The notes: generated from the sequence alone by a model not told the origin. DNA of 41,820 nucleotides from a bacterium (GCA_030430915.1 JAUIKH010000004.1:1-41820), one strand, 5' to 3'; shown: positions 9,441 through 18,082, numbered from the stretch's first letter. Program-made: numbers and translations.

Positions 9441-9488
9441 ATGCAAAGAATAACTATAACAACAAAGAAGGGAAGCCGACCTAAGTAG
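9441..9488 (+). CDS. Putative leaderless leader peptide MQRITITTKKGSRPK
   Basis: TATAAT (9428-9433) 7 nt before ATG; followed by intrinsic terminator. Confidence 0.45.
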   Translation: MQRITITTKKGSRPK

Positions 9489-9514
9489 CCGGGCATTATT
9501 CTAATTGTTATAGA

Positions 9515-9537
9515 AATCCGCTCCGGCGGATTTTTTT
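9515..9537 (+). terminator. Intrinsic terminator/attenuator
   Basis: AATCCGC-tccg-GCGGATT followed by T tract. Confidence 0.8.
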
Positions 9538-9559
9538 AATTATAAGGACAATAATTACT

Positions 9560-9919
9560 ATGGAAAAACAAAAAGGAATTGCAAGAATTGAGGAATCAAC
9601 TTTTCAATTATTAGATAGAGAAACAAGACAGATTTTGAGTGAATATGAAAAAGTATGTGTGAGTGGAATTTTACTTCACTTATTTCCGAAAGACACAGAG
9701 CAGAAAGAGAGCCATTTTTCTGAATGTTCAGATTTTATAGGCAGAGTTGTGTTAGCTGATGCAGTTATAACACAAAGAATACCTAAATTTGGGCACAATC
9801 ATCTAGAAGAACAGTTTCTATCTGACGAAGGTTATCCAGTACTTGTATGTCATGATAAAGAAAACCAGTATTATGTCAGCCTGAGAGAAGGAACAGGTTT
9901 TGAAGTTATAGATGTTTGA
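9560..9919 (+). CDS. Hypothetical protein (119 aa)
   Basis: ORF with upstream attenuator and SD-like aagga. Confidence 0.55.
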   Translation: MEKQKGIARIEESTFQLLDRETRQILSEYEKVCVSGILLHLFPKDTEQKESHFSECSDFIGRVVLADAVITQRIPKFGHNHLEEQFLSDEGYPVLVCHDKENQYYVSLREGTGFEVIDV

Positions 9920-10056
9920 TTTAACTGTAATATTGAAAAACTACCCCTGATAGGTTATGATATCGTAGTACTTAAAGGGAAAAGAGCAACGAGCTAGCCC
10001 TTTAGGGTCGGCTTTGCCGATGAGTGATGAGAAAAACCGCAGGTTTGTCTCATTAA

Positions 10057-10080
10057 GGCTTTGTAGCTCAGTTGGTAGAG
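10057..10080 (+). other. Orphan tRNA 5' half (24 nt)
   Basis: GGCTTTGTAGCTCAGTTGGTAGAG differs by 1 nt from the tRNA-Phe 5' end; not followed by an anticodon arm. Confidence 0.7.
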
Positions 10081-10081
10081 T

Positions 10082-10147
10082 GAGAAATGCCAGTGGCATT
10101 TTGCAAGGAAACCTTCTCTTGAAAACTAGTTTTCAAAGATGAAGTTT
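10082..10147 (+). repeat. 66-nt hairpin element, copy 1
   Basis: 56/66 identical to 27729-27794; hairpins AAATGCC-AGT-GGCATTT and TGAAAA-CTAG-TTTTCA. Confidence 0.75.
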
Positions 10148-10231
10148 CGGGGTCGCGGAACGTGACGAGGCTTGCCTCTGCTCGATTTAAGAAAAACAGT
10201 ATTTATCGTGATAAAATAGTTACTATAAAAT

Positions 10232-10307
10232 GGCTCTGTAGCTCAGTTGGTAGAGCAGAGGCTTGAAGAGCCTTGTGTCCACAGTTCGAGTCTGTGCGGA
10301 GCCACCA
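10232..10307 (+). tRNA. tRNA-Phe(GAA)
   Basis: Cloverleaf GGCTCTGTAGCTCAG...GAGGCTTGAAGAGCCTT...CGGAGCCACCA with encoded CCA. Confidence 0.95.
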
Positions 10308-10315
10308 CGAAACAA

Positions 10316-10338
10316 CCCCACTTTTTGTGGGGTTTTTT
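10316..10338 (+). terminator. Intrinsic terminator after tRNA-Phe
   Basis: CCCCAC-tttt-GTGGGG then TTTTTT. Confidence 0.85.
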
Positions 10339-10458
10339 CGTGTATCGCAGACGAGAACTGTGTAAGCGAGTTTACGAGCGACAGTCGGTGTAGTGCCGTG
10401 AAGAAAAGAAAGCGCGAAGCATTTTCTTTTCAAGCAAACGAAAAAGGCTTTAGCCGCT

Positions 10459-10476
10459 GTCTGTGCGGAGCCACCA
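10459..10476 (+). repeat. 18-bp duplicate of tRNA-Phe 3' end
   Basis: GTCTGTGCGGAGCCACCA identical to 10290-10307; followed by terminator GACCCACttttGTGGGTTTTTTT. Confidence 0.85.
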
Positions 10477-10533
10477 AGAAAATGACCCACTTTTGTGGGT
10501 TTTTTTCTTAATAACAGTGGTATCATAAGTAAT

Positions 10534-12138
10534 ATGCAGTTTGATCATGGTGAGGTTGATTTAAAAAAGCATAGCAATAAGAAGAAATACATCATTTCTC
10601 TTATAATATTGCTAATTTTATTGATTGCAGGTGGAGCGGTTTATTACTTGCGCACAGATAAAGAAAAGCCACTGACTGTCGAACAAAAAGCTGAATTAAA
10701 CCTCATATTCTCAGATAAAGTTACTGAAGAAGAAAAGCAGGACATAAAAAGCTACATAATTAATAATGAAATTAGTGTAGACAGTCAAATTACAATATCA
10801 GCCTCTATTGATGAAACTCTAGACAATACCGGATTAAGTGCTGGGGTGTATGTCCCTGTAACTAGTTTTAATTCAGTAGCACAAAAAACTACCACAAGTG
10901 AAATCAAAAAACTTAAACCAAGCCTAGCTAGTAATATTGATGAAAAATTAGAAAATTTATTATTAGAATATCTAGAATTTGAGTCTACAGACTCAGAAAT
11001 TAAGACTGACATAACAGATGTCTCAGAGGAAGAGATTGTTCTAATCGAATCTAGTGATTTAAATCACAATATTAAGCTTTTGAGTTTAAATGACAAATAC
11101 TATTTGGACGAGTTTAATTCAGGGGCATATTTTAGAGAGTTAGAAATATCAGGGGATCAGCAAAATATTTTAGCCGGTTATAACGCAGATAACTCCTTAG
11201 AAAGTACAGAGATTTTGAAAAACAATATAACGGGTGTCACTGCCCTGACAAGGGTAATGATGAGGCGCCTAAATGTGGTAAAGGATCCCCTGTATTTTAG
11301 TGAAAGTATTGGTGAGTTTTTGGCTGATGCAGATTTGACTCACGTTTCTAATGAAGTTTCCTTCAAAGAAAATTGTAGCTATAGCGATACATTATTTTGC
11401 TCTCCTCCAGAATTTATAGAAACTTTAAAGGCAAGTGGCGTCGACCTGGTTGAGTTGACGGGAAACCACAACAACGATTTAGGCAGTGAGTATAATAAAA
11501 ATACTATCAATCAATACAGAGAATTGGGATGGGGCACAGTTGGAGGTGGCTTGAACACCGAGGACGCAGCTAAGCCATATATATTTGACGATAAAAATTC
11601 TAAGATTACCTTTCTGGCATACAACTATCCAGACTCACCGACAGGCGGAGCAATTGCAGGAGATTCTAAAGCAGGAGCGAATAGTTTTGAAATTGAGCGT
11701 ATAGAAAAAGAATTAGCAGAAGCTAAAAGTACCTCGGACTTTGTGGTCGTAAATGTGCAATTTTGGGAGTGTTACGCATATCCAAATGGCTACATTGAAT
11801 ATCCAGTATGCGACAAGCCAATAAAAGACCAAGAAGAAACATTCAAGAAAATAGTTGATTTGGGTGCAGATATGGTGGTCGGTACTTCAGCTCATCAACC
11901 TCAAACATATGAACTATACAAAGGAAAGCCAATATATTACGGGCTTGGTAATCTATATTTTGACCAAACACAGTGGCCTGGTACAGAGAGAGGTTTAGTA
12001 TTAACAAATTACTTTAAAAATGGTGAATTATTGCAGACTAAAATTACACCTACTGTATACGATAAAACACTCCAGACTAGATTAATGACTGATGAAGAAT
12101 CAGAATATTTACTACAAAGACTAAACGATGCTAGATAG
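10534..12138 (+). CDS. CapA-family (poly-gamma-glutamate synthesis-like) membrane-anchored metallophosphatase-fold protein
   Basis: DLVELTGNHNNDLGSEYNKNTINQYRELGWGTVGGG..., VGTSAHQPQTYELYKGKPIYYGLGNLYFDQ; start set to internal ATG 10534 because the upstream extension overlaps a terminator. Confidence 0.83.
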   Translation: MQFDHGEVDLKKHSNKKKYIISLIILLILLIAGGAVYYLRTDKEKPLTVEQKAELNLIFSDKVTEEEKQDIKSYIINNEISVDSQITISASIDETLDNTGLSAGVYVPVTSFNSVAQKTTTSEIKKLKPSLASNIDEKLENLLLEYLEFESTDSEIKTDITDVSEEEIVLIESSDLNHNIKLLSLNDKYYLDEFNSGAYFRELEISGDQQNILAGYNADNSLESTEILKNNITGVTALTRVMMRRLNVVKDPLYFSESIGEFLADADLTHVSNEVSFKENCSYSDTLFCSPPEFIETLKASGVDLVELTGNHNNDLGSEYNKNTINQYRELGWGTVGGGLNTEDAAKPYIFDDKNSKITFLAYNYPDSPTGGAIAGDSKAGANSFEIERIEKELAEAKSTSDFVVVNVQFWECYAYPNGYIEYPVCDKPIKDQEETFKKIVDLGADMVVGTSAHQPQTYELYKGKPIYYGLGNLYFDQTQWPGTERGLVLTNYFKNGELLQTKITPTVYDKTLQTRLMTDEESEYLLQRLNDAR

Positions 12139-12187
12139 AAAACTTATCAATGTATAATTGCTATATGAAAGGTTTACAAAAATAAGA

Positions 12188-13147
12188 ATGAAAAACCACA
12201 AATCACTAATAGTTAATAACGTCTGCAAAAGATTTGGTGATTTTACTGCATTAGACGGTGTTTCTCTTGAGGCTAAAAAAGGTAAGGTCACTGGCTTGCT
12301 AGGACCAAATGGGGCAGGTAAAACAACGTTAATTAATATAATGACCACCTTATTGAAGCCTGACACTGGATCGGTAACTGTTGAAGGTATAAATGTCTTA
12401 AAAAATCCTAGTGAGACCAGAAAACAAATCGGACTAGCTGGTCAATACGCTGCTGTCGACGAGTATTTAACGGGTCGAGAAACATTAATTATGGTTGGTA
12501 GACTCTACGGATTAAGTGCTGGTCTTGCAAAAAAGAGGGCTCAAGAATTGCTTGAAAGATTGGATTTAACAACAGCAGCAGACAAACAAGCAAAAACGTA
12601 TTCAGGTGGTATGAGGAGACGGCTAGATCTAGGTGCAAGTTTAGTAGCTACACCTAAGGTTTTATTTCTTGATGAGCCGACTACCGGTCTTGATCCGAGA
12701 ACAAGACTACAGCTCTGGGATACTATCAGGGATTTGGTAGATCAAGGTGTAACTATTCTTTTAACTACTCAATATTTAGAGGAAGCTGATGCTTTATGTG
12801 ATTTCATCTATGTAATTGATAAAGGAAAGATGATTATTGAGGGTACAGCAGGTGAGCTCAAAAACAGTTTGGGTGAAGACATAATAGAGTTGAAAGTAAA
12901 AACTAGTAAACTAGAAGAAGTTGAAAAGATTTTAAAAAAATCAATAAATAAACAGCCCGAACTAGATAAACCCACTAGAAGCATTAAAATCCGCACTAAA
13001 ACTGGCTCTGATGATCTCCTAAAGGTTGCCGAAGCACTAAAGCATTCAAAAATTATTCCCGATGAGCTTAGCCTGCATAGGCCAACGCTTGATGATGTGT
13101 TTTTATCAGTAACTGGAAATAGACAGGATAATGATGAACGGCATTAG
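12188..13147 (+). CDS. ABC transporter ATP-binding protein (DrrA/daunorubicin-type)
   Basis: Walker A GPNGAGKTT, signature YSGGMRRRLDLG, Walker B VLFLDEPTTGLD; a TATAAT at ~12152 makes ATG 12188 likelier than TTG 12158. Confidence 0.93.
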   Translation: MKNHKSLIVNNVCKRFGDFTALDGVSLEAKKGKVTGLLGPNGAGKTTLINIMTTLLKPDTGSVTVEGINVLKNPSETRKQIGLAGQYAAVDEYLTGRETLIMVGRLYGLSAGLAKKRAQELLERLDLTTAADKQAKTYSGGMRRRLDLGASLVATPKVLFLDEPTTGLDPRTRLQLWDTIRDLVDQGVTILLTTQYLEEADALCDFIYVIDKGKMIIEGTAGELKNSLGEDIIELKVKTSKLEEVEKILKKSINKQPELDKPTRSIKIRTKTGSDDLLKVAEALKHSKIIPDELSLHRPTLDDVFLSVTGNRQDNDERH

Positions 13148-13901
13148 TAATACAGCACAAATAATTAAACGGAACATCAAAAGGAATTTTCGAATTCCCC
13201 AGCTACTAATATTTAGCACTGCTCAACCAATAATATTTTTACTGATGTTTAACTTTGTATTTGGAGGAGCTGTTACTGCTGGTGTTCCAGGGGATGTGGA
13301 ATACATAAATTTTTTACTTCCAGGAATTCTAGCCCAGACAGCCTTATTTGGAGCAATTCAAACTAGTATAGGTTTGGCTGAAGATTTAAACAAAGGTGTA
13401 ATTGACAGATTTAGAAGCTTACCGATAGCTAGATATGCAGTACTAGCTGGTCGTACGTTAGCTGATTCCGCCAGGAATGTTTTCGTGATTTCATTAATGA
13501 TATTTGTCGGTTTTTTATTGGGTTTCAGTACTCAAGAAGGACTATTAAATCTTGCTTATTCTTTTATTCTCGTATTGCTGTTTGGATTTGCCTTTAGCTG
13601 GGTTGGAGCGACCATAGGTCTAATGATAAAAGATCCTGAAACAGTTCAAGTAGCTGGATTTCTTTGGGTATTTCCGTTAGTTTTTGCCAGCTCTGTATTT
13701 GTACCTGTAGCTACAATGCCCGGCTGGCTTCAGGTAATAGCAAGGAACCAGCCAGTAACCCAAGTAGTTAATGCAATAAGACATTTAACTCAAGGCGGTA
13801 TACCTAATGGCTCAAGCTACATTTGGATAACATTACTTTGGATAGTTGGAATATTAGCTGTTTTTGTACCAATATCGGTATGGCTGTATAGAAAAATTTA
13901 G
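13131..13901 (+). CDS. ABC-2 type permease (DrrB-type)
   Basis: Six TM helices; IDRFRSLPIARYAVLAGRTLAD; FVPVATMPGWLQVIARNQPVTQVVNAIR. Confidence 0.92.
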   Translation: MMNGISNTAQIIKRNIKRNFRIPQLLIFSTAQPIIFLLMFNFVFGGAVTAGVPGDVEYINFLLPGILAQTALFGAIQTSIGLAEDLNKGVIDRFRSLPIARYAVLAGRTLADSARNVFVISLMIFVGFLLGFSTQEGLLNLAYSFILVLLFGFAFSWVGATIGLMIKDPETVQVAGFLWVFPLVFASSVFVPVATMPGWLQVIARNQPVTQVVNAIRHLTQGGIPNGSSYIWITLLWIVGILAVFVPISVWLYRKI

Positions 13902-13905
13902 TAAA

Positions 13906-14157
13906 TTAATTCAGATATTTAGCCTCTACATGTTCTTGATTTATTCCATTAACTAAGTTAGTGAACCCAAGATTTTCTAAAATTTTTATTGCAGAATTAG
14001 AACGACTACCACTACGGCAATAAACAATCAATTGGGTGTTTTTATCTATATCTTTAAGCTGAGGAGCGCCAATCATGAGCTGGTCTGGGGGTATGTTCAC
14101 GGCACCCTTGACATGATTTGTTGCAAATTCAAATGGTTCTCTAACGTCAATAATCAT
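13906..14157 (-). CDS. Rhodanese-like domain protein
   Basis: IIDVREPFEFATNHVKGAVNIPPDQL...LIVYCRSGSRSNSAIKIL (CRSGSRS active-site loop). Confidence 0.92.
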   Translation of the reverse strand: MIIDVREPFEFATNHVKGAVNIPPDQLMIGAPQLKDIDKNTQLIVYCRSGSRSNSAIKILENLGFTNLVNGINQEHVEAKYLN

Positions 14158-14309
14158 CGATGTATTTTCTCCTATTATTACAAAATTACTAGAATTGCTA
14201 AGGTATATATTACGATACTTACTACTATAGCTCTAAAGATAATATATAAAAACGAAACAATATAATATTGCAATAACTCCTTAGGTTATATATAATTTAT
14301 CGGTAATAT

Positions 14310-14386
14310 GCGGGTGTAGCTCAGTTGTTTAGAGCGCATCCTTGCCAAGGATGAGGTCGAGAGTTAGAGTCTCTTCACCCGCACCA
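14310..14386 (+). tRNA. tRNA-Gly(GCC)
   Basis: GCGGGTG...CATCCTTGCCAAGGATG...CACCCGCACCA. Confidence 0.92.
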
Positions 14387-14415
14387 TTTACAAATATTCA
14401 TAATAGTTATATGAT
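14387..14415 (+). promoter_or_regulatory. Sigma70-type promoter
   Basis: TTTACA (14387-14392), 17-bp spacer, TATGAT (14410-14415); ATG begins 7 nt downstream. Confidence 0.65.
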
Positions 14416-14421
14416 AGAAGT

Positions 14422-14496
14422 ATGTTACATTTAGCAACTACAAATCAAGTTCGCCGCAACTCACGTATGTACGGGAGTTGTCCTTGTAATTGTTAA
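14422..14496 (+). CDS. Putative leaderless leader peptide MLHLATTNQVRRNSRMYGSCPCNC
   Basis: ATG at the predicted TSS; overlaps attenuator segments; three Cys codons at the end. Confidence 0.5.
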   Translation: MLHLATTNQVRRNSRMYGSCPCNC

Positions 14497-14516
14497 AATT
14501 TATTTGGCTCCAAGAT

Positions 14517-14540
14517 AGCTCCCGAAAAGGGAGCTTTTTT
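14517..14540 (+). terminator. Intrinsic terminator/attenuator
   Basis: AGCTCCC-gaaaa-GGGAGCT then T tract; 5' arm can pair instead with CGGGAGTT upstream. Confidence 0.85.
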
Positions 14541-14560
14541 AATTTTATTGGAGTTTACAG

Positions 14561-15139
14561 ATGGAAACGATAATTGAGGCTGGTCACTTTTATAGCGTGA
14601 ACGGCCCATCACAAGCAAGCCTCAAAGGCTGGCAAATTGGTAAAGAACTCGCAACTAATCTTCCTAATTCAGGTTTGGTTTTGTTCATTGATGATTATCA
14701 CGATGAACAAGACTTTCTTGAGCCAGGTGACACATATTTAGGCAACGAGGAAGCAGAGTTGGCAGCAGAGACTATGAAGCAAGAAGCGACTCACGTTTTT
14801 AGTGAGACGGAAATTGCTAAGGTTGCGCCGACAAAAGTAGGTGAGCTACTTGATGACGGTGCTGTGAAACTGAAAAAGGGTGTGGTGTCAGTATCAGGTG
14901 TAAGGCTCGGTACAATGTTTGACCATAAAACCGAGACATTTAAGCCGACCTGTGTGTTTCTGGACTATATGCTTTTAGGTCAAAAAGCCGAATTGGCCTC
15001 CGACCAAGTGACTATATTGCCAGACACATATCAGAAACAGCAAGGCAACCTTGCGGTTGTTCTAGGTCAGTTGGTAATTCCCAGCCTTGCAAACTATGAA
15101 GCTCAATACTACAGCCTGAATGGCGAGGGAAAGCTATGA
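14561..15139 (+). CDS. Hypothetical protein (192 aa), translationally coupled to the racemase
   Basis: ORF downstream of attenuator; ATGA overlap with the next ORF. Confidence 0.6.
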   Translation: METIIEAGHFYSVNGPSQASLKGWQIGKELATNLPNSGLVLFIDDYHDEQDFLEPGDTYLGNEEAELAAETMKQEATHVFSETEIAKVAPTKVGELLDDGAVKLKKGVVSVSGVRLGTMFDHKTETFKPTCVFLDYMLLGQKAELASDQVTILPDTYQKQQGNLAVVLGQLVIPSLANYEAQYYSLNGEGKL

Positions 15140-15843
15140 AAAAGCATATACCAAAGATAGGAATAGTATCTGGCATTGGGCCGTTAGCTGGCTCTGATGT
15201 TTTCGCTAAGCTACTCAAATACGCAGCTGATGCCTATGATGCTGTTGAGGATAGCGAGTATCCAGATGTAGTATTGGTTAATCACGGTATTGAGGGGTTT
15301 GATAATATCGGCACCCTCAATCCTCGGTTTGAAACGGACATTGTTGCAATGGTCAAACAGCTAGAGCAAAACGGAGCTAACGTGATAGGAATGGCCTGTA
15401 ATACGGCTTACATTTACTTGAGCAAGATAAAAACCAATTCAAGCACAACTTTAGTTAATTTAATTGACGAAGTAGCTCAAGAGGCATCTAAAACAAATGA
15501 AAAGTATCTGTTACTGACCTCGAGCACATCTAAAAAGCAAAGTCTCTATCAAGGCTATTTGAAAAAGCACAATGTTGCATTTCAAGTAACAAATAGCGAG
15601 CAACAAGCACTACTAGATAAAGCGATTGGTCATGTAATGGCATTCAAACTAAAAGAAGCAGGAACGATGTTGAGCAAGGTTTTGAAGTCGGCAAAGGAAG
15701 CAGGGTTTAGTTCTGTCATAGCAGGTTGCACCGAACTGCCTGTTGCAATAGACAACACTAAAGACACTTGCGGGCTTACAATCATAAGCTCAAATGAAGT
15801 GCTGGCAAAGACCTTAGTAAATCATTACCATTCACAGCACTAA
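15136..15843 (+). CDS. Aspartate/glutamate racemase family protein
   Basis: KIGIVSGIGPLAGSDVFAKLL, GMACNTAYIYL, VIAGCTELPVAI. Confidence 0.88.
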   Translation: MKKHIPKIGIVSGIGPLAGSDVFAKLLKYAADAYDAVEDSEYPDVVLVNHGIEGFDNIGTLNPRFETDIVAMVKQLEQNGANVIGMACNTAYIYLSKIKTNSSTTLVNLIDEVAQEASKTNEKYLLLTSSTSKKQSLYQGYLKKHNVAFQVTNSEQQALLDKAIGHVMAFKLKEAGTMLSKVLKSAKEAGFSSVIAGCTELPVAIDNTKDTCGLTIISSNEVLAKTLVNHYHSQH

Positions 15844-15854
15844 TATAATTATTA

Positions 15855-15898
15855 GGCGACCTGCCAAAAGCACACAGCTAAGCACTCAGCAGGTCGCC
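15855..15898. repeat. 10-bp inverted repeat hairpin
   Basis: GGCGACCTGC...GCAGGTCGCC, 24-nt loop; no T tract. Confidence 0.6.
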
Positions 15899-16038
15899 CG
15901 ATAATCCGAATAGTTCAAATGTTTTAGTTTATAATCGTTATGTGCCTCAGTAGCTGCCGTTTGAAATGCGTCAACTATCTTGCACCAAGCATAAGCACTA
16001 TCGAAAGATGGTGTTTTTGCTTTTGATACAATAATTAA

Positions 16039-16668
16039 ATGAAACTTTATCTATCTTCATACAAACTCGGCGACGATACGGAGGGCTTTATGAGTCTAGT
16101 TGGTAAAGCAGATGCTAAAGTCGCTGTAATTGATAATTCTCGTGATTGCTATAGTGATGCAGACAGGCGAGCAAAAGGACTCAAAGATGAATTTGATAGT
16201 TTAAGGTTGCTAGGATTCAAGCCCGACCACATTGATTTACGAGACTATTTTAATAATAACGATGGACTTTATGAAAAACTAAAACGTTTTGATGCAGTCT
16301 GGGTGCTTGGTGGCAATTCCTTCATACTTATGAAAGCCATGAGACAAAGTGGATTTGATAGAGTTGTTGAAGAATTGATTAAAACTAATAAGCTCGTATA
16401 TGCAGGATACAGTGCTGCGCTGTGTGTTATTAGCCCAACTCTCGATGGAGTTGAACTAGTAGATGACGTAAATGCAATAGCTGAAGGCTACGACAATAAG
16501 CCAATATGGGATGGGTACGGTTTAATTGACTTCTACCCCATCGTTCACTATAAATCGGACCATCCAGAATCAGAATTAGTCGATAAAGAATTAGAATATG
16601 TAAAATCTAAAAACAGAAAATATAGAACTCTACGCGATGGAGAAACAATTATTATTTCAACAGAATAA
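16039..16668 (+). CDS. Peptidase S51 (dipeptidase E-like)
   Basis: VWVLGGNSFILMKAMRQSGFD, LVYAGYSAALCVISPTLDG. Confidence 0.85.
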   Translation: MKLYLSSYKLGDDTEGFMSLVGKADAKVAVIDNSRDCYSDADRRAKGLKDEFDSLRLLGFKPDHIDLRDYFNNNDGLYEKLKRFDAVWVLGGNSFILMKAMRQSGFDRVVEELIKTNKLVYAGYSAALCVISPTLDGVELVDDVNAIAEGYDNKPIWDGYGLIDFYPIVHYKSDHPESELVDKELEYVKSKNRKYRTLRDGETIIISTE

Positions 16669-16695
16669 AGTTCTAACATCATTCAAGATGCCGCA

Positions 16696-16735
16696 CCAAC
16701 GATAGAACCGTCCACTTGGACGGTTTTTTCGTTGG
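16696..16735 (+). terminator. Intrinsic terminator with nested outer arms
   Basis: AACCGTCC-actt-GGACGGTTTTTT within CCAACGA/TCGTTGG; preceded by tRNA-tail-like GCCGCACCA. Confidence 0.85.
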
Positions 16736-16928
16736 TTTGAATGTAGCGATTCTCTAACTCTCGACCTCATCAAATATAATCAATCCGTCGAGAGTTGTAG
16801 CTTAGTCTTGTTTGTGTACTACATGGTAAGGAGCCTTAGAGTCTCTTATTCACTGTCCAGTGCGCACCACGAATAAGCACTGTCGTTATGTTTTGTTATT
16901 AGTAAATAAGATAGAATAAAAGTATTGT

Positions 16929-17978
16929 CTATAACTGGCTATTTGCTAAGAAAGCAAGAGCTAAGGATACTCCCAATCCAAAACCAGCTCGTAGTAAATC
17001 TTTTTGAACTAGCTTTAGGGTTTGTTTGTAGGGCCTGTTTTTATGTAGTGTTGCTCGAAGCGCTATTTCACGACCAGCAAGTAGACCTAAAAATACCCAG
17101 GTAGTACTCATTGGTAAATCATTAATCCATTTAAAATAAACAAGAATACAGGCATAAACGAAATCTATTATGGTCGCTGATTTTACGTATACTACATCTG
17201 TTTTTTCAGTAATTATTTCTTGTATCTGTCCTCCCCGCTTATACATGATGTAGCCCATCATTAAAGTCATAAAGCTAAGAATACCGATAAGTTGTCCGCC
17301 AGTTACATCACGGGGCAAAAAAACGGCTGCATTCGCATTATCTTGTGCCAGCCAAGCTGACCATAAAAATGCTGTTGATATCCATTGTAATGTCCTCCAT
17401 ATCATTGCTTGAGATTTAGACATTTTTCTTTCAATTTTTGAACGGTGCTTGTTTACTGTGTAGCCAATAATACCCCAGACTACAAATGCCATAACAAAAG
17501 CTAGTAAGTATCCAGTAAAAGTTTTTGTTAGCATGCCCTGAATGGTTTTTGCAGATGAAAACGTAGCAAGGATTAAGAAGGTTGTTGATACGGGCATTTT
17601 GAATCTTGTGAGGATAATCAGGATTATTGGCGCGAGCAGTTGAACAAAGGAAAAACTCTGAGGTTGAGGAACTTTGTTTAGTCGACCATAACTAATATCA
17701 CCACTATTTAAAAGCCAGCCAACATATATAGTAGTGACCATAATGCCGCCAATAAACAACCATAGAATTTTCCAGTTAACTTTATTGTTAGATGATAAGA
17801 ATGTGCCGAGTGTTTGAATACTGTCATTAGATATGGCTGAAAAAGCAGCTACTCCAAATCCAAACCACATAGCAAGAGTTGGCTGATTAAAGACAAGTCC
17901 AGCAATAATTATTAGGCTAACAATTACAAGAAAAAAAGTATTATTGTTTCCAAAATAATTTTGTAATTTTTGCTTCAT
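16929..17978 (-). CDS. PiT-like inorganic phosphate transporter family membrane protein
   Basis: GFGVAAFSAISNDSIQTLGTF (ND..QT.GT motif), MPVSTTFLIL, multiple TM helices. Confidence 0.7.
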   Translation of the reverse strand: MKQKLQNYFGNNNTFFLVIVSLIIIAGLVFNQPTLAMWFGFGVAAFSAISNDSIQTLGTFLSSNNKVNWKILWLFIGGIMVTTIYVGWLLNSGDISYGRLNKVPQPQSFSFVQLLAPIILIILTRFKMPVSTTFLILATFSSAKTIQGMLTKTFTGYLLAFVMAFVVWGIIGYTVNKHRSKIERKMSKSQAMIWRTLQWISTAFLWSAWLAQDNANAAVFLPRDVTGGQLIGILSFMTLMMGYIMYKRGGQIQEIITEKTDVVYVKSATIIDFVYACILVYFKWINDLPMSTTWVFLGLLAGREIALRATLHKNRPYKQTLKLVQKDLLRAGFGLGVSLALAFLANSQL

Positions 17979-18082
17979 TAATTATTCTCAAACTGAATTG
18001 TATAATTTCAACATCCTTTTAACAACTTTAATATTTACACGGTTTATTTTTAACGAAGCTATAAACTGTAAGTATTATAAAA

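Noticed and set aside
10203-10526. 107-aa minus-strand ORF and 82-aa plus-strand ORF (10263-10511) across tRNA-Phe
   Set aside because: They are antisense or overlapping readings of tRNA-Phe, its duplicated tail and terminators; typical spurious tRNA-derived translations
15886-16050. Minus-strand open frame IKFHLIIVSKAKTPSFDSAYAWCKIVDAFQTAATEAHNDYKLKHLNYSDYRATC*
   Set aside because: Composition looks protein-like, but there is no start codon, it is short and it overlaps a hairpin; could be a gene remnant but cannot be supported
16797-16870. tRNA-like string GTAGCTTAGTC...GTGCGCACCA
   Set aside because: Acceptor arms do not pair and no proper anticodon stem could be drawn
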